Origin: Elephas maximus indicus
Taxonomy: Eukaryota; Chordata; Mammalia; Proboscidea; Elephantidae
NCBI RefSeq assembly: GCF_024166365.1
Contig: NC_064834.1
Coordinates: 72,742,001-72,806,000, forward strand
Length of the DNA: 64,000 nucleotides
Reading direction: 5' to 3'
Position 1 is the first letter of the stretch, and each line of letters starts with the position of its first letter. Of this stretch, positions 13,385-28,312 are shown piece by piece. A model generated the notes under the pieces. It worked only from the letters and a program-made list of their open reading frames with translations. It had not been told where the DNA came from and ran no database searches. The position numbers and the translations under genes were made by a program.

Positions 13385-13590
13385 GAACGTTGTTATTTAT
13401 TGATTATTTACAATGTGCCAAGCTTTGTATTAAAGGTTTTTACCTAAATTATCTGGAAAAGTGAGGCTTAGGAAGATTGAGCAACTTCTACAGATTCATC
13501 GCTGCTAAGCTCGGGGGTAGTGATCCAAACCCAGTCTGCTTGACTCTGGAGGCTGAACGCAGAATCGCTGTGCCTTACGGCTTCCAGAAA
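13385..13590 (-). repeat. MIR SINE fragment
   Basis: The antisense MIR pattern is clear: gtgaggcttaggaagattgagcaactt, then gtgatccaaacccagtctg. Confidence 0.6.
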
Positions 13591-16419
13591 AAGGAGTCCT
13601 TTCCTTATTCTCCTGTTCCTAAGGCCAAAAACAAACTTCCTGAGATTTTACTACTGATGCTGATGAACCAGCAGATAGGCCCTCTTTCCTGATCACACCC
13701 ACCTCACGTTTTACTCCTTATGCTCTTACAGGGAGACACACAGTAGGCCTGCGTTGAGAGAGTATAAATTGTGTGTAAACTAAAATGGGTTTTTACTGAA
13801 ACGCAGTTGTGTGCTGACCCTAAGTGCCTTATTCTCATGAGACATGTACCCTGGAGGCTGGTACACGTTACCGTCTTGTTAGTTCTCCTTTGAAATGGCT
13901 GATTCCATAGTTAGGTCGCAACACAATACAGAGCTCACAGATGTAAAGCTGTTCTCAGAGTTAAATGCAGTTTCTTGTCTTGCTCCAGAGCAGCTTGTCA
14001 CCACGTGACAGCAAACTCCCACGCACGTCTCTGATATGTGCATGAAGCAGAAGTTATTTTAGGTTTATGCAGTTTCAGGAAGGCAGTTTTTGAGCTGATT
14101 CAGAAGTATGTGTTCTTAAAAGATTTTAACTGATCACTTTTAACTCTTATAACAAACACTCCCTACTTGGAAAATTTCTTTAGAAATACAGATTCTAGTA
14201 ACTTCACTGATTTTTTTTGTGTGTTTGTCCAATTGCAGCAATAGAGAGGACTGGTTTCTTAGTGCATTCAGAGAAAAAGTAGTGATCTGAGGCTTTTTAC
14301 CATTTGGGGGGGTTCTTAAATTGCCATGTCTGGTTTCTTAAGGGAATGATACATCCGCAAACGAATTGCTTCTGTTAAACTTGCTAACGTGACAGAGAAG
14401 CGGATGAGGGACTGGGTAAAAGTAAAAAGAAAAAAGTAGAGACTTTTAAATAGCTTTTGTGGTCTTCCAGCTTTTTTAAAGTTTTTAAAGATAAATTTGT
14501 TGGTAAATGATTTTTGTATTTTTATAATTCATGTTTAGAAAATATAAACACATATAAGATAGAAATCACTTTGTCCACAAAGCAATAATAACTACGTGAA
14601 AGTGAATGTAGAATCGATAGTCACCGGGAGTCAGAGACGGCTCTCCACAGCAGCTGCTGACAACTAAAGATCAGCTTTGTAGAGACACATATTTAATTCT
14701 TAGAATAGCAATGGATTTCCCATGCTTTCATAAGATGTATTTTATGCTAATTTTATTCTTTGAGACAGTCTTAGCCATTTTAATTTTGTATGCATTTCAA
14801 GTATTTAAATGTGGTAGAATATGGAATTTCTAATATTTCATACTTTCCCATAGAAGTTGTTGATAATTCACATGTGGTTTCTTTTCTTAATATATGTACA
14901 CTTTATCTTCCTATCGAATCGCTCCAAATGGCATTTTGGTCAACTCTGTAATGTAGTGATGATCTGAGTACTACATGGTACATAAAGCTGGAATTTTTAC
15001 AGATCCCAAACTAGATCGTCCAAGTGTGTGGCTAAAGGATAGAGGTGGTTACAGAGTAGTGGGCGAGGAAATGGTGATTATTTAACTACTCGCCATCTTA
15101 ATGCACTGTCCTTCAACACAGTGGTCTGTGGCTTTAGTCATTTCCCTTAGGTCTGTGTGGACGTGAGTTGATAGCTACCATTTAAATTCTTTTCCCATTA
15201 TTTAAAAAAAGAAAGAGAGCAATAGTAGAGGAACCAATATCAATGACTAGAGTTTGACAAATCAAATTGTAAAGTATGCCTTCAACTAATTAGCCATTTA
15301 CATTAATAACAATATAAAAATGGTGGTTTCTGGTCCCTTATTGATTGTGAAGGAATGTAAGATGTATATGGTTTCTTTCTAAATGGAAGCACTAATTTAT
15401 TTATTTAATAATAAGTGCCTTTTTTTTTAACCATAGGTTATAATTTAAAAGTTAATATTAGTTTTAACCTAAGAATTAGTCTTTTTGAAGTTGTGGCAAA
15501 AACTCCACAAGTTTATTTATTTATTTTTTTAATTGGCAAGTGGGAGCACTTAGAGTAAGCTGGATATAAGATCTTGATCCCTCACCAAATGGTCTATGTA
15601 CAAAAATTGTTAGGCCTTTTTTGACCTTAGACCAGTGGTTTTCATCCGGCTGGCTGTGCATAGAGCCCTCCGAAAGGTCGTAAGACCCAGGAGTTAGCGT
15701 TCGCACACTTGAGGTTTCAGTTCTAAGGCCCTGTCGTCGTTCTCAGTGAATCAAATATCAGCCTTCCCTTTAACTTTTGAGAAACCTGTAGCATTTTCGT
15801 TCATTTCACTCCTAAGTCCTTGCATCCATTTTGTCCATCTCTTCACTCCCTGGCCATTTTTACCTTTTGTTTTCCTGCTGTTAGGCAGGTGACACCCCGA
15901 GGGATCATCTGCACATACCTGCCAAAAATGCTAATTCAGCTCTCAGAAAACAAGAGTCACCAAAAAAGTTAGAAAGGAAGGGAAAGCGGAAAAAAAACTA
16001 GGCAGCAGAACCAGAGTGTAGTATCTTTGGCCCTTGCTGTCTGTCTAGTCACATCACTTCTCTGATTCCCGTTAAGCTGTTGGCTGATTTCTTTTTCATC
16101 CTAAAATATTTTAATGGATGAATTTGCACCAACTTTTCATTCAGACTTTCTAAGGGAGCTGTGTACTTTCATGGGTATTTTGCTTATGTTTTTCTTGTCC
16201 TTGGGGAAGAAGATGATTACAATTTAGATAGTTTTTATTATAAAATATAATTCTAAGTTAATTATTGGACTTGAACGTTGGAATTATGCTATACTGAGCA
16301 TTGGTTTTATAATGAGGACGAATTAGAAGCAATGAGCTTAATAGTATTGGCAAAGATTTTTAATATACTGTCATTTCTGGAAGAAATAATTAAAATACAT
16401 GATGCTGTTCATTAGAATA

Positions 16420-16614
16420 GGAGCCCCAGTGGTGCGTCAGTTAAGTGTTTGGCTGCTAACCGAAAGGTTGGCAGTTCAAACCCTCCAGCAGCTCCATGGG
16501 AGAAAAGACCTAGTGATCTGCTCCTGTGAAGATTTACCGCTTCAGACACCCTATGGGGCAGTTCTACTCTAGGGTCACTATGAGTTGGACCAACTGCACA
16601 GCACCCGACAACAA
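16420..16614 (+). mobile_element. AfroSINE
   Basis: A full-length sense copy runs from ggagccccagtggtg to the tail ctatgagttggaccaactg...cccgacaacaa, flanked by ttcattagaa / ttcgttagaa. Confidence 0.9.
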
Positions 16615-17934
16615 TATTCGTTAGAAAATACCATGGTCTTCCTCAGTAAGTTGTTTCAGGATATGATATCCTTTGAAATCCTTTCAGTCTTGTGTATTTA
16701 TAAGAATCTCGTCAAGTAAATTCTGTTTATTATTGTCTTTTCTCTTAAAAGCACTCTGCAGTGTGCAGCCTCCTAGAAAAAACTCTCAGAACTCAAGAGT
16801 TCACCTCAGGTTTCCTTTCTCTTCTCTTCCTCTCCCTGTTTCTGTCTCTTCTGTTTTCTGCCGTTGACTGGCATTACAGTGTGACTGTGATGAGAAAGGC
16901 AGAGGCCTGGGTTTACACACTGTCATTTGCCGATATTTTGCAAAGCTTCTTTGTAAAGCCTTGCCTGCAAACACCATTGTGTGCCGGCTTTTCTGCAGAC
17001 CTGGTGCAGGCAGCGTCATACCAAGTTTCTACCAGTGTCCCTGGGTGGTGGCGTATGTACATTGAGAAACCACTGCTTTGGCATTTACCACACATACGGA
17101 TCGGGTCTTTGAATGCGCCATAAAAGGTGTCACCTGTCATTTTGTTGGTACCCTGTTATCAGGCAGATTATTTAATTTAAAATTAAATATTTGTACACCA
17201 GTATTTCTGTGCTTGTCAGTAATGTTTGTCATAATGTTTTTGAGAGACTGTAAGATCCTCAGATGCCCTTTAAATTACCAGAGAGATTAAGTCATGTTCA
17301 GCATCATAATTGACACTAAGCATGTATTATCCAGAGCCTTAAAAAATAATCAAAATACAGACTATATGGTTCACAGTCTGTAGACCAAAAAAAAGTTGAT
17401 TAACCATGTACCTTATCCTCTAATTAGACTCTGTGAGAAAGCTAAAACCTGTTACACGTTTGCGATACCTCTGATTCTTTGATTTCACTTTAAAGAGGAA
17501 TTAATACAGGAGAGTCCACTGCTGTCACTATCATTGTCTGTTTATACAAGTTAGTTAAGATGATTTAAGTGTTAGCATTCCTTTTTTAAATTCCTAATAA
17601 GTTTTAAGGTATTTCAAACATTCTGACTTCAGATTTCCATCAAGTATGTTGTTATTCTTTTTTCCTAATGCTCTTTGCATTCATCCATTGAGTCAGTCTT
17701 TCAACATTTCTTGAATACTTACTGTGTGCTTGGTAGTAGGCTGTCTGGGGGCCATGATCCCTGCCCTTGGGAACTTGCAGAATCCTGGATAGGAGTGGAA
17801 GAAAGGGCAAGGGAGCAACTAAGGCCAAGCATACAATGTTAAGTGCTCTAATAAACTGGAAATAGACTGAGTTTGGAAGAGAACTACACAAACTTAGCTA
17901 GAAAGTGGTAGAACCAAGATCAAAACCCCCATTC

Positions 17935-18085
17935 CCTAACGTCCCTGAGCCTCTGTTTCCTTACGTCTAAAATGGGGGTCCCACTCCTGTGACATAGGGT
18001 TGTTAAGAGGATGAAGTGAGAAAATGTCTGAAATGGTACCTGCCTGAATGAGCACTCAGCTAAAGGATGGTGGCTTTATAAAGTG
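17935..18085 (+). repeat. MIR SINE fragment
   Basis: The MIR core cctctgtttccttacgtctaaaatggggg and gggttgttaagaggatgaa are recognisable in sense. Confidence 0.65.
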
Positions 18086-18236
18086 TGACTGTCAAGTAGA
18101 AGAAGTAGCACGGGAATATACAGGAGTGACGCACACATACCTACCTTTTAAGTAATTGCATAAAAAAGAGAGTCGTTAATTGTATCTAATGGCGATTAGT
18201 TGGAAATTCTGTGATAAAAGTGAGTTGCATGTATAA

Positions 18237-18410
<174 letters not shown>

Positions 18411-18539
18411 TAATGCTATTCTGTGACAGTTTCATTACTCTATTTTGATTTTTATCTTGTTAATAAAACCAAAACAGTACGCCTTTTCTGAATGAATACA
18501 GTACTAAATACCAAAAATCCATACTTTTGTTTCTTATTT

Positions 18540-18900
18540 CGAAAATACGTGTTTATTGTGTAAAATTTTGAAATCCGATAAACAGCACTTAACACTTTTC
18601 ATGTCTACTCTGAGCCCTTTTTTTGTTTCCCCCCCAGAAACACAGATAAGAATTGTATGTTCGACTTTGGAAACAGCTTTTTTCACTTGTTGCAAACATT
18701 TCCCAAGTCATAAAAAATTATATCATTTTTAATGGCCGCATAGTAGTTCTACCATGGATTTATCATAATTTACAAATCTCTGTTGTTGGACAAATGGTGT
18801 TCTTTTTCCTTTTATAAACAGTGTTACAATGAACATTTTTATAGTTAAAACTTTAGGAACATCGATTATAATTTTTTTAAGGATAAGTTCCTAGAGTTTG
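18540..18900 (-). repeat. Old L1-like 3' fragment
   Basis: Antisense text of the type atagtagttctaccatgg...aacagtgttacaatgaacat is common to old L1 3' regions. The exact family cannot be given. Confidence 0.35.
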
Positions 18901-20407
18901 CATGTAAGTTTTTAACCCTTTTCCACACGTGGCCTAGGTTAACTAGGATTCTGACTTAATCCTATCTAGAACGTACTGATATGCTCTTACAAGCAATATA
19001 AATTTAGAAACAATTTTTGATTAAAAAAAAATTTTTTTTTTTGTTTAAGCTTAACACTCTTGTATCACCGTTGAGGGGATGGGTTTGTAGTGCAAATTAA
19101 ATTATTAACAATTCAGAGACCAAGAATTTTAAAATAATTAATTGGTATTGTCATTGATAGGTATTTTCATTACTTGGGTGCCTTTTGTACTTAAAAGACT
19201 TGTCACTTAATAAACCTTTTAAAGCAAATTGTATTACATACCATATTTTCAGGTCTTTTGCCAGAAGAGGGTGATTAGTAGAAAGACAACTTACACCATT
19301 CAGTAATTCAATAAGTGTTTATTGAGTCAACAAAAATCCCAGCTCTAGTGTGAGCTTACGTTTTTCACCAAAGTTGATAAAAATAAGTCAGGATTATGCG
19401 TGTATGTGTGCATTGTCTTTACAAAGAACGACCAACACCTTAAAGTTGTGGTTACTGTGTAGCTACAGTAAGCTTTTTACACCAATGTTGTGTCTTACTT
19501 TTACATAAGGAACGAAACTAACTGTTTGTAGTTTTATTAAGATATTGTAATAGTTTGCATATGTTGCATTTTAACTTTGGTACAGATTTTTCAGTAGATT
19601 CTAGGATTTATGACAGGTGCCATTAAAAAAAAACAGAATTTTATTGCTTTATCACTTAGCAGTGTTGTTTTTTATTATAAATTAATATTTAGTCATTATA
19701 AAAGTACTTAGACTATACAGACTATATATTATGAAGCAAATGTCAAGTAAATCTCATCTGCATGATAAATGAATTGAGTAAGTGTTGAGTGAGCAGTAAA
19801 GTAAGTACTAGGGTTACAAAGTCAAGTACAAAGCGCTGTTGACCTTTATAAATATAGAACAGGTTGTATATTCCTCAAAACATGACTTGAGTACTTAGTT
19901 CTTCTTTTGAAATTTAGGAGTTCTTGAAAATACACCTTTGGCTTATTTGTGGGATTCTAGATTATCAGATGTGTTGTATGTTATAAATAAACAGGAAGCC
20001 ACCGCTTGGGCAAACATGAAGGCCTGGGTATATATTTAGATGGGATTTTAAAAGCTGTAGCTATACATGTAAAACTATAAAACTTTTAGAAAAAAAGAGC
20101 CTAGGACTAGGTGAAGAGTTTTTAGGCTTGACATAAAAGCATAATTCATAAAAGGATGAAAATAATAAATTGGACCGCATCAGAATTAAAATGTTTGCCC
20201 TGTGAAAGACCCTGTTAATAAGGTAAAAAGAAAAGCTAAAGACTGAGAGAAATTATTTGCAACCACATATCCAGCAATAAAGAACTCTGAAAATTCAACA
20301 GTCAAAAACCAAAGAATCCAGTTAGAAAATGAGCAAAAGACATGAACAGGCATTTCACTAAAGATGGCAAATAGGCTTATGAAAAGATGTTCACCATCAT
20401 TAGCCAC

Positions 20408-20562
20408 TGTTGTTGTTGTGTGCTGTTAATTCAGTTCTGACTCATAGCGACCCTGTAGGACAGAGTAGAACTGTCCCATAGGGTTTCCAAGGCTGTAGTC
20501 TTTACAGAAGCAGACTGCCACATCTTTTTCCTGCAGAGCGGCTGGTGGGTTCAAACTTGCAA
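20408..20562 (-). mobile_element. AfroSINE
   Basis: An antisense copy starting with gttgttgttgtgtgctg and containing cctgtaggacagagtagaactg. Inserted in the old L1. Confidence 0.85.
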
Positions 20563-20785
20563 CCAGTCAGGGAAGTGCAAATTAAAACCAATGAGATATC
20601 ACTATGTATCATACCTATCAGAACGGCTAGAATAAAAATGAGTGATAACATAAGTTCTGGCAGGAACAGGGAGAAATTGGATCACTCATGCATTGCTGGT
20701 ATGGCGTACAGCCGCTTTGAAAAGCAGTGGCAGTTTCTTGTAAAGCTAAACGTGCAGTTACCATGCAACCAAGAGCTTGCACTAA

Positions 20786-20985
20786 AACCTGGTTGCCGTC
20801 AAGTCAAATCCGACTCGTAGTGGCCCTACAGAGCAGGGTAGGACTGTGCCGTGGCGTTTCCATGGCTCTAATCTTTGTAGAAGCAGACTGCAACATCTTT
20901 GTCCCGTGGAGCAGCTGGTGGGTTAAAACCACCGACTTTTCAGTTAGCAGTTGAGCACTTACTGACTGTACCACCAAGGCTCTTT
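20786..20985 (-). mobile_element. AfroSINE
   Basis: An antisense full-length copy from ctggttgccgtcaagtc to gtaccaccaaggctc. Inserted in the old L1. Confidence 0.88.
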
Positions 20986-21919
20986 CAGAATTTGCATTCC
21001 TAGGCACTTATTCCTGAGAAATGAAGACTTAGGTTCCCGCAAAAATCTGTGCATGAGTGATCGTAGCAGCTTTACTCCTAATAGCCGGAAACTGGAAACA
21101 ACTCATGTGCTCCTTGGAGGGTGAATGGGTAAACAGTCCATGCTGTGGAATACTATGCAGCAGTAAAAAAGGAATGAATTACTGATCTGAGCAACAACCT
21201 GGATGCAGCTCTAGAGAATTATGCTGAGTGGGGAAAAAAAGCCAGTTTCAAAAGGTTTCCTACTGGATGATTCCATCTGTATTACATTCTCAAAACGTCA
21301 GAATTATGGAGATGGAAAAGAGATTAGTGGTTGCCAGGGCTTAGGGCTGGAGGTACAAAGGGATAGGAGCCTTTCGATGGTGGGACAGATGTGCACACTT
21401 GATAAAATCGTGTAGAACTGTATACACACACCAATGAGTGCGTGTGAAACTAGTGAACTCTGGGAAGGTTTATGTATCGTACCAATGTCTGTTTCCTGGT
21501 TTTGATATTGTCCTACAGTTATGCGTTTTCCCTGCTGGTGGAAACTGGTTGAAGGGTATATGGGACCTCCCTGTACAGTTTTTTTTAACAACTTCCTGTG
21601 GATCTATGTAATTATTTCAAAATAAAAGGTTAGCACCCCTTCCCTCCCCTCCCCCCCCAAAAAAAACACTGGTGGCAGGACATCTGTAGAACAAGAGAAA
21701 TTGATTTTCATGGTTTAATCAATGATATGAAAATTATAATTAAGTGTCTCAGATTAATTACTCTTCACTTGAAAATCTGTGTTCCTAACTGAACTAAAAT
21801 AGATTTTAAGAATTTATGCTAGAATAACAACATGAAATAAAAGTGAGCTTTGGAGCTAAGTAAGCCAAAAACGAAAGCAGGAAATAGGATTAATTATTAA
21901 TTATTTTGTTTCATTTTAG

Positions 21920-23127
<1,208 letters not shown>

Positions 23128-23929
23128 TAGAATAATGAAATTCTGGCTTTGAGAATTTGGTACTGGTACTGAGAGGTAGAGACAGTTCTGTTTATTTTGC
23201 TGTGATGCTTTTGGTCAGTGGTATTTTTGTGAACTGCATCTTTAATAAAAAGTTCATGTCTTTAAAGAGACATTCCACCTTGAAAGACTTAAAAAAATCA
23301 GAACCTCCCAGTCTGCAGATTGCCCTACAGAAGCAATGGAGAAGCTGGTGGAAAGAGCCAACTCTCCCAGAGTCAGCATTTAACCGTCTGTATTCCTGCC
23401 TTCTCTTCACATTTTCTTTTCCGACTTCAGACTGACTCAAGTTTTTTTTTCATATAAAATGTTTTATCAAAGGTGGAATCAAAGATAGAAATTCCTTTTT
23501 TCGCTTGTTTGAGTAATATCCTTATTTAAAATATGGTTGTCAGGGGACCTGAATCTTACACTAGGTTGTTGGATAAATTGACTGCAATTCTGTACTTTAG
23601 GTGTCTGTTCTATCTCTTCTTGTTTTATGGGACCTTTGAGAGGGAAACTGTATGCTTTATTTGAATGAAGGCTCCAGAACACCCTGTCCCGTAGAACTTT
23701 CTGTTTGATGGAAATGTTCTGTACTTGCACTGTCCAATAGCTACTGGCTAAATGTGGTTGTTGAGTGCCGGAAATGTGACTCCTGTGACTGAGGAGTTCA
23801 GTTTACTTAATTTTAAAACTACAGCTAATTCCATTTATTTAATTAACTTCAATTTAAATAGCTACCCATAGCTGATGGCTGCTATGTTGAACAGCAGAGC
23901 ACTAGAGAATAGAAGGGAATGTCTTCAGA

Positions 23930-24175
23930 TTCACCTCAGGGGTGACCTCTTCTGGGAAGCTTTTGGACTCTGGATTAAGTACCTTGTTTCTGTGTGCCCA
24001 CGGTACCCTGTTCACATGTCTATCATAATAGTCCCGGTTATGTTTTGTAGTTGTATGAGTCCTGTCTTTGCCACTAAACTAAATGAGCTTCTTGAGGCAA
24101 AGACTCTCTTGTACCTTTTATGAGGGCTTGGCAGTTGCTAGTAATCAGTAAAAACTTTTGAATGAATGAAAAATG
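23930..24175 (+). repeat. L2 LINE 3' end
   Basis: Typical L2 tail: gcttcttgaggcaaagactc...agggcttggcagttgc...gaatgaatgaa. Confidence 0.6.
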
Positions 24176-24502
24176 ACCTAGCATAGCAAGAATAGCCATT
24201 TTGGTACAGGGTCTTCCTCAGGCTTCAAACTCTGAGAACCTCAACTGGAAGCAGTAGTTACTTGGACAAGAAGTGCCAGCCTCGGTGTCTCAGAAGGCTA
24301 CGCTTGTGCTTGGTTGGAGGTTGATTCATTGATCTTAATTAATGCCAGTGCTCTTGGCAAGAGTCATTCTTGCAACAGACATTTGCCGAGCTCTCTCTAG
24401 CCCTGATGCAGTTCTGGGAACTGGAAATAAAGAGAGCAGTCAGAGCTGGCCTTCAGGCATTTAGCTTTGCAGACACACTGACATGTGCCCCGCTCCTCGT
24501 AC

Positions 24503-24714
24503 CCCAAACCAAAACCAAACCCATTGCTGTTGAGTCAATTCTGACTCATAGCGACCTGGTGGAGAGTAGAACTGCGCCCATAGGGTTTCCAAGGCTGTAA
24601 TCTTTACAGAGGCAGACTGCTACATCTTTCTCCCGTGCAGCACCTGGTGGGTTCAAACCACTGACCTTCCGGTTAGTAGCCGAGAGTTTTAACCACTGCA
24701 CCACCAGAGCTCTT
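24503..24714 (-). mobile_element. AfroSINE
   Basis: An antisense full-length copy starting with an aaaccaaaaccaaaccc tail complement and ending at the head gcaccaccagagctctt. Confidence 0.9.
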
Positions 24715-25569
24715 CATAGTAATTCTAGTATAATGAGATAAGAACTATTAACAGAAATATTTTTAAAATTTTGAAAACCTACTGCATGCTAGACATTATG
24801 CTATGAAACCTGAGAGGAAAGAATAACTATCAGAGGGGAGGTAGGTAAACTATGCCACCTAAATTTAGGAATACGTTCAGTGTTTAGAAAACACAGATAA
24901 TGTAATTGTTAACCCTGTATCATTACTAAGGTGCACGCCCCCACGCACACACATTTCAACATTTCTGGAATCTTGGGGGCGTGTCTCAGAGTCACCGCAG
25001 GGTGGTGGCCCACAGGCTGGGCTTACCTGTCCTTGCTTACACATGCACAGCATCTTTGGGTGAGATGAAAACAGCAGCACCAGTCAAGACCTACAGAATA
25101 GGGTGCTGGCAGCTGGGAAGAAAATCTCGGTGGCACAGTGGAATACTCTTACGAAATGCTGCACCCCCAGTGATCTCGTCCCAGAGAATGGTGTGGTGTG
25201 GACTGGAAAACATTGGCGTCAGTGGCTCTGAATCAAAAAGTGATTGGGAAAAGTTCGATTCTGGATGTGAAGTTTTTAAAAGCCTTAACCAATTGATTGT
25301 GCTTATGTTTTTCCTTTTTGTATATGCTAAGGAGAGAGATGTGATAAATATTGATGTCTACAGTAGAAAAGCGCTCTATTGCAAAACCCTTTTATTATGG
25401 AAAAATTTAAACATACAGAAAGTAAACAGACTAGGAGTCCCTGATGGCACAAAAGAAGCCAACTTGAAAACATTCCTCCTGACCAGATCTGGGACAATTT
25501 GAGCATCAAAGTGAATAGTGGTGGTAACGGGTAACCCGTTTAATAAAATAGGAATCCACGAGCCCCTAC

Positions 25570-25744
25570 CGGAAAACAAAACCAAACCCACTGCTGTCGA
25601 ATTGATTCCTACTCGTAGCGACCCTATGGAACAGAGTAGAACTTTCCCCCATAAGGTTTCCAGGGAGTGCCTGGTGGATTTGAACTGCTGACGTTTTTGG
25701 TTAGCAGCTGTAGCTCTTAACCATTATGTCACCAGGGTTTCCTA
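25570..25744 (-). mobile_element. AfroSINE
   Basis: An antisense copy with the aaaccaaaccc tail complement, flanked by gagcccctac / gagcctctac (one mismatch). Confidence 0.88.
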
Positions 25745-25779
25745 TGAGCCTCTACAGATATACGTAAATAGCCATGATA

Positions 25780-26222
25780 TTTTCAGTTGCCTCATATGCA
25801 TGTGAAGGCTGGACAATGAATAAGGAAGACCAAAAAAGAGTTGATGTCTTTGAATTATGGCGTTGGCGAAGAATATTGAGTATACCGTGGACCGCCAGAA
25901 GAACAAACAAGCCTGTCTTGGAAGAAGAAGTATAGCCAGAATGCTCCTTAGAAGTGAGGATGGCGATACTTCGTCTCATGTACTTTGGACATGTTATCAG
26001 GAGGGACCAGTTCCTGGAGAAGAACATCATGCCTGGTAAGGTAGAGGGCCAGCAAAAAAAGAGGATGACCGTCCATGAGATGGATTGACACAGTGGCGGC
26101 AAAAATGAGATCAAACATAGCAATGATTGTGAGGATGGTGCAGGACCAGGCAGTGTTCTGTTCTGATGCACATGAGGTCGGTATGAATCGGAACCAACTC
26201 AGTGGCACCTAACAACAACAAC
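25780..26222 (+). mobile_element. RTE/BovB-type LINE 3' fragment
   Basis: It aligns with the last 440 bp of the copy at 30708-33896, from ctcatatgcatgtgaaggctgg to the tail ggcacctaacaacaacaac. Confidence 0.85.
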
Positions 26223-26340
26223 AACATGTATGTATGTATGAATGTTTGATGAGGAATGAGATATTTGTATAGTTTCAAAGTACCTCCCCCCAAATTACAA
26301 AGGGGAAAAGAGTAACTTCACAGTGAAGAAGTCTGGCAGA

Positions 26341-26376
26341 TTCACTTTAATCAGGTGATCAGGTGATTAAAGTGAA
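26341..26376. repeat. Inverted repeat, 13-bp arms
   Basis: Perfect arms ttcactttaatca (26341-26353) and its complement (26364-26376) are separated by 10 nt. It is intronic, at the 5' edge of an old L1-like stretch. It could form a small hairpin; no function is implied. Confidence 0.7.
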
Positions 26377-26394
26377 CATCATTGGTGATGAGAT

Positions 26395-26850
26395 AAATTG
26401 AAGTCATGTACCACCTGACAGGATAGAAGGAAAAGAATGTCGCATTGCTTCTGTGACGCTCCTGCTGAAGCTGCACAAGCTGACTCTAATCCTGAGGACG
26501 CTTGGGCCATATCCAAACTGAGAGACATTCTGCAGAATAACTGGCCTGTAATCTCCAAAAGTATCAAGATTATGAGAGTCAAGGAAAGAATGAGGACCTG
26601 TTCCCTACTGAAGGAAAGAAAAGACATAACGACAAGTAAATGCTGTTTGTGGTTCTGAACTGAATCCTTTTGCTTCGATAAGAGACGTTTTGGGGACAAT
26701 TTCCTGATTTTGATGATTATATTGTGATTATATAAGAGAATATCTTTATAGAAAATACATACAAAAGCATTCAGGACTAATGGGACCTAGGTCAGCAACT
26801 CACTCTGAAATGGTTTAGAAAAATCAGTTCTTTGAGTAGTATTTTCAGCC
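26395..26850 (+). repeat. Old L1M-type 3' UTR
   Basis: The text resembles the common mammalian L1M tail: gaatgtcgcattgcttctgtga, ctgcagaataactggcctgta, cagcaactcactctgaaatgg. Confidence 0.5.
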
Positions 26851-26989
26851 TTCATGTAAGTTTATGATTGTTTCAAAGTTGAAAGAGAGAACATTGAGGG
26901 ACAATATATCTGTTAGAAAAACTTGCAGCAGGTAAGAATAGACAGTTTATTTTAAAACAAATAAATAGGGCCCCTAAACATTTTTCTAA

Positions 26990-27350
26990 ACATATAAAAA
27001 TATGCTCAACATAGTTCATATTTAGAGAAATTAAATGAGAAGTTCACTGAATTATTCTCATCTCTCATATTGGCTAAATTTTGCTGGTGGGAATACAAAC
27101 TGATAGAACCTTTTTGGAGGGGAATTTGATATCTAACAAAGCTATGTACACACTTATTTTTCAACTCAGCAATCCATATCTGGGAATTTACTCTGAGATA
27201 CGTTTCCAGTAAGAAAATAATCTATGCATAAAGTTATTCATTGCAGCATCATTTGCAGTTGCAAAATTGGAAATAACAAAAATGTCCATATATAGAAGAG
27301 AGGTTAAATTCAGGTTTATCTTCACAGTGGAGTTCTATGCAGCTGTAAAG
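26990..27350 (+). repeat. Old L1 ORF2 3' fragment
   Basis: ORF2-like text (attcattgcagcatcatttgc, ctatgcagctgtaaagaagg) with no open frame. It lies downstream of, and is independent from, the 26395 fragment. Confidence 0.5.
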
Positions 27351-28312
27351 AAGGAAGGAAGGGGGGCAGAGCTTCCAGCTTTGGTTAAGTGAAGAGCTGG
27401 GCAGATACTCTCTGCCTGAAAGCGACTATAAATGCCGTCCTCTAACAAAGGGAGCCAGGGCAGCGAAAGTACAAACTGTGCCTGGGACATCCAGTTGTGC
27501 CAGAAATAAGGAAATGGCTCAGAGAATGATGGGGACATGTCAGAAGGACAGACGCCAACTTCAAGGGGCTCCAAAACTGGGACAATTTGAGCAAAAAAAA
27601 AAAAGTAATGATAGCAATAGATCATAGCCCATGGAATAAAGCAAGAGTCATGAGTGTATAAATGGAGAAGGAAAAGCTTTTCCTTAGAGGAAAATTCCAG
27701 CTAATAAAAATACCATTTTGGAAAACAGGCTGCAAAGTATATAGAAATTCTTTGTACTATTTCTGTAACTCTTCGATAGTCTGAAATTATTCTAAAATAA
27801 AATTTTAAGAAACTTTAAAATAAAGGTTTACATGAATAAAATAAAAGCGCTGACATGGTTTACTTCTTCATGCCACATAAAATAATGTATGTTCTAATTG
27901 GTGGTGTCATATATTCAGTGAAATACCGTATGTAGTATTTTCATGGAATATGCCATATAAACGTATTATCAGGAACTGGTTATGTCTATAGTTGTTCCTT
28001 AGATGAAGAATAGTACAAGTACTGTAGAATTGTGGAAAGTTTGAGTGAGATATATAAAACCTGGCAGATGTTCCAGCACTAAATAAATGTTCAATAAATG
28101 GTGTTTGTTAAAATAATTACCGAAGTCACATAAAAGCGATATTCTGAAAAGGACAAATTTAAGTGAAAGAGACTGACTGTACACTAGTCAGGTGCCTTGT
28201 ATATCAAAGTACCATTCTAAGACGAAGTACAGCACTTACTGGACCCCCAGAAGCCTACTAGAGAAAAATCTTGATGGTTAATGGTTTTTAATAAGCTGTA
28301 GTATCATGAACA

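Larger units (their letters stand above)
20150..21640 (+). repeat. Old L1, ORF2 end and 3' UTR, with two SINE insertions
   Basis: ORF2-like text (caaaagacatgaacaggcatttcac; ggaaactggaaacaactcatg; tactatgcagcagtaaaaa) and a 3' UTR ending in aaataaaagg. Two antisense SINEs (20408 and 20786) interrupt it. No open frame survives. Confidence 0.7.

Noticed and set aside
24981-25502. 173-codon open frame in a PLEKHA1 intron
   Set aside because: It is an intronic, compositionally mixed chance frame that runs up to the edge of a SINE, with no domain or homologue recognised.
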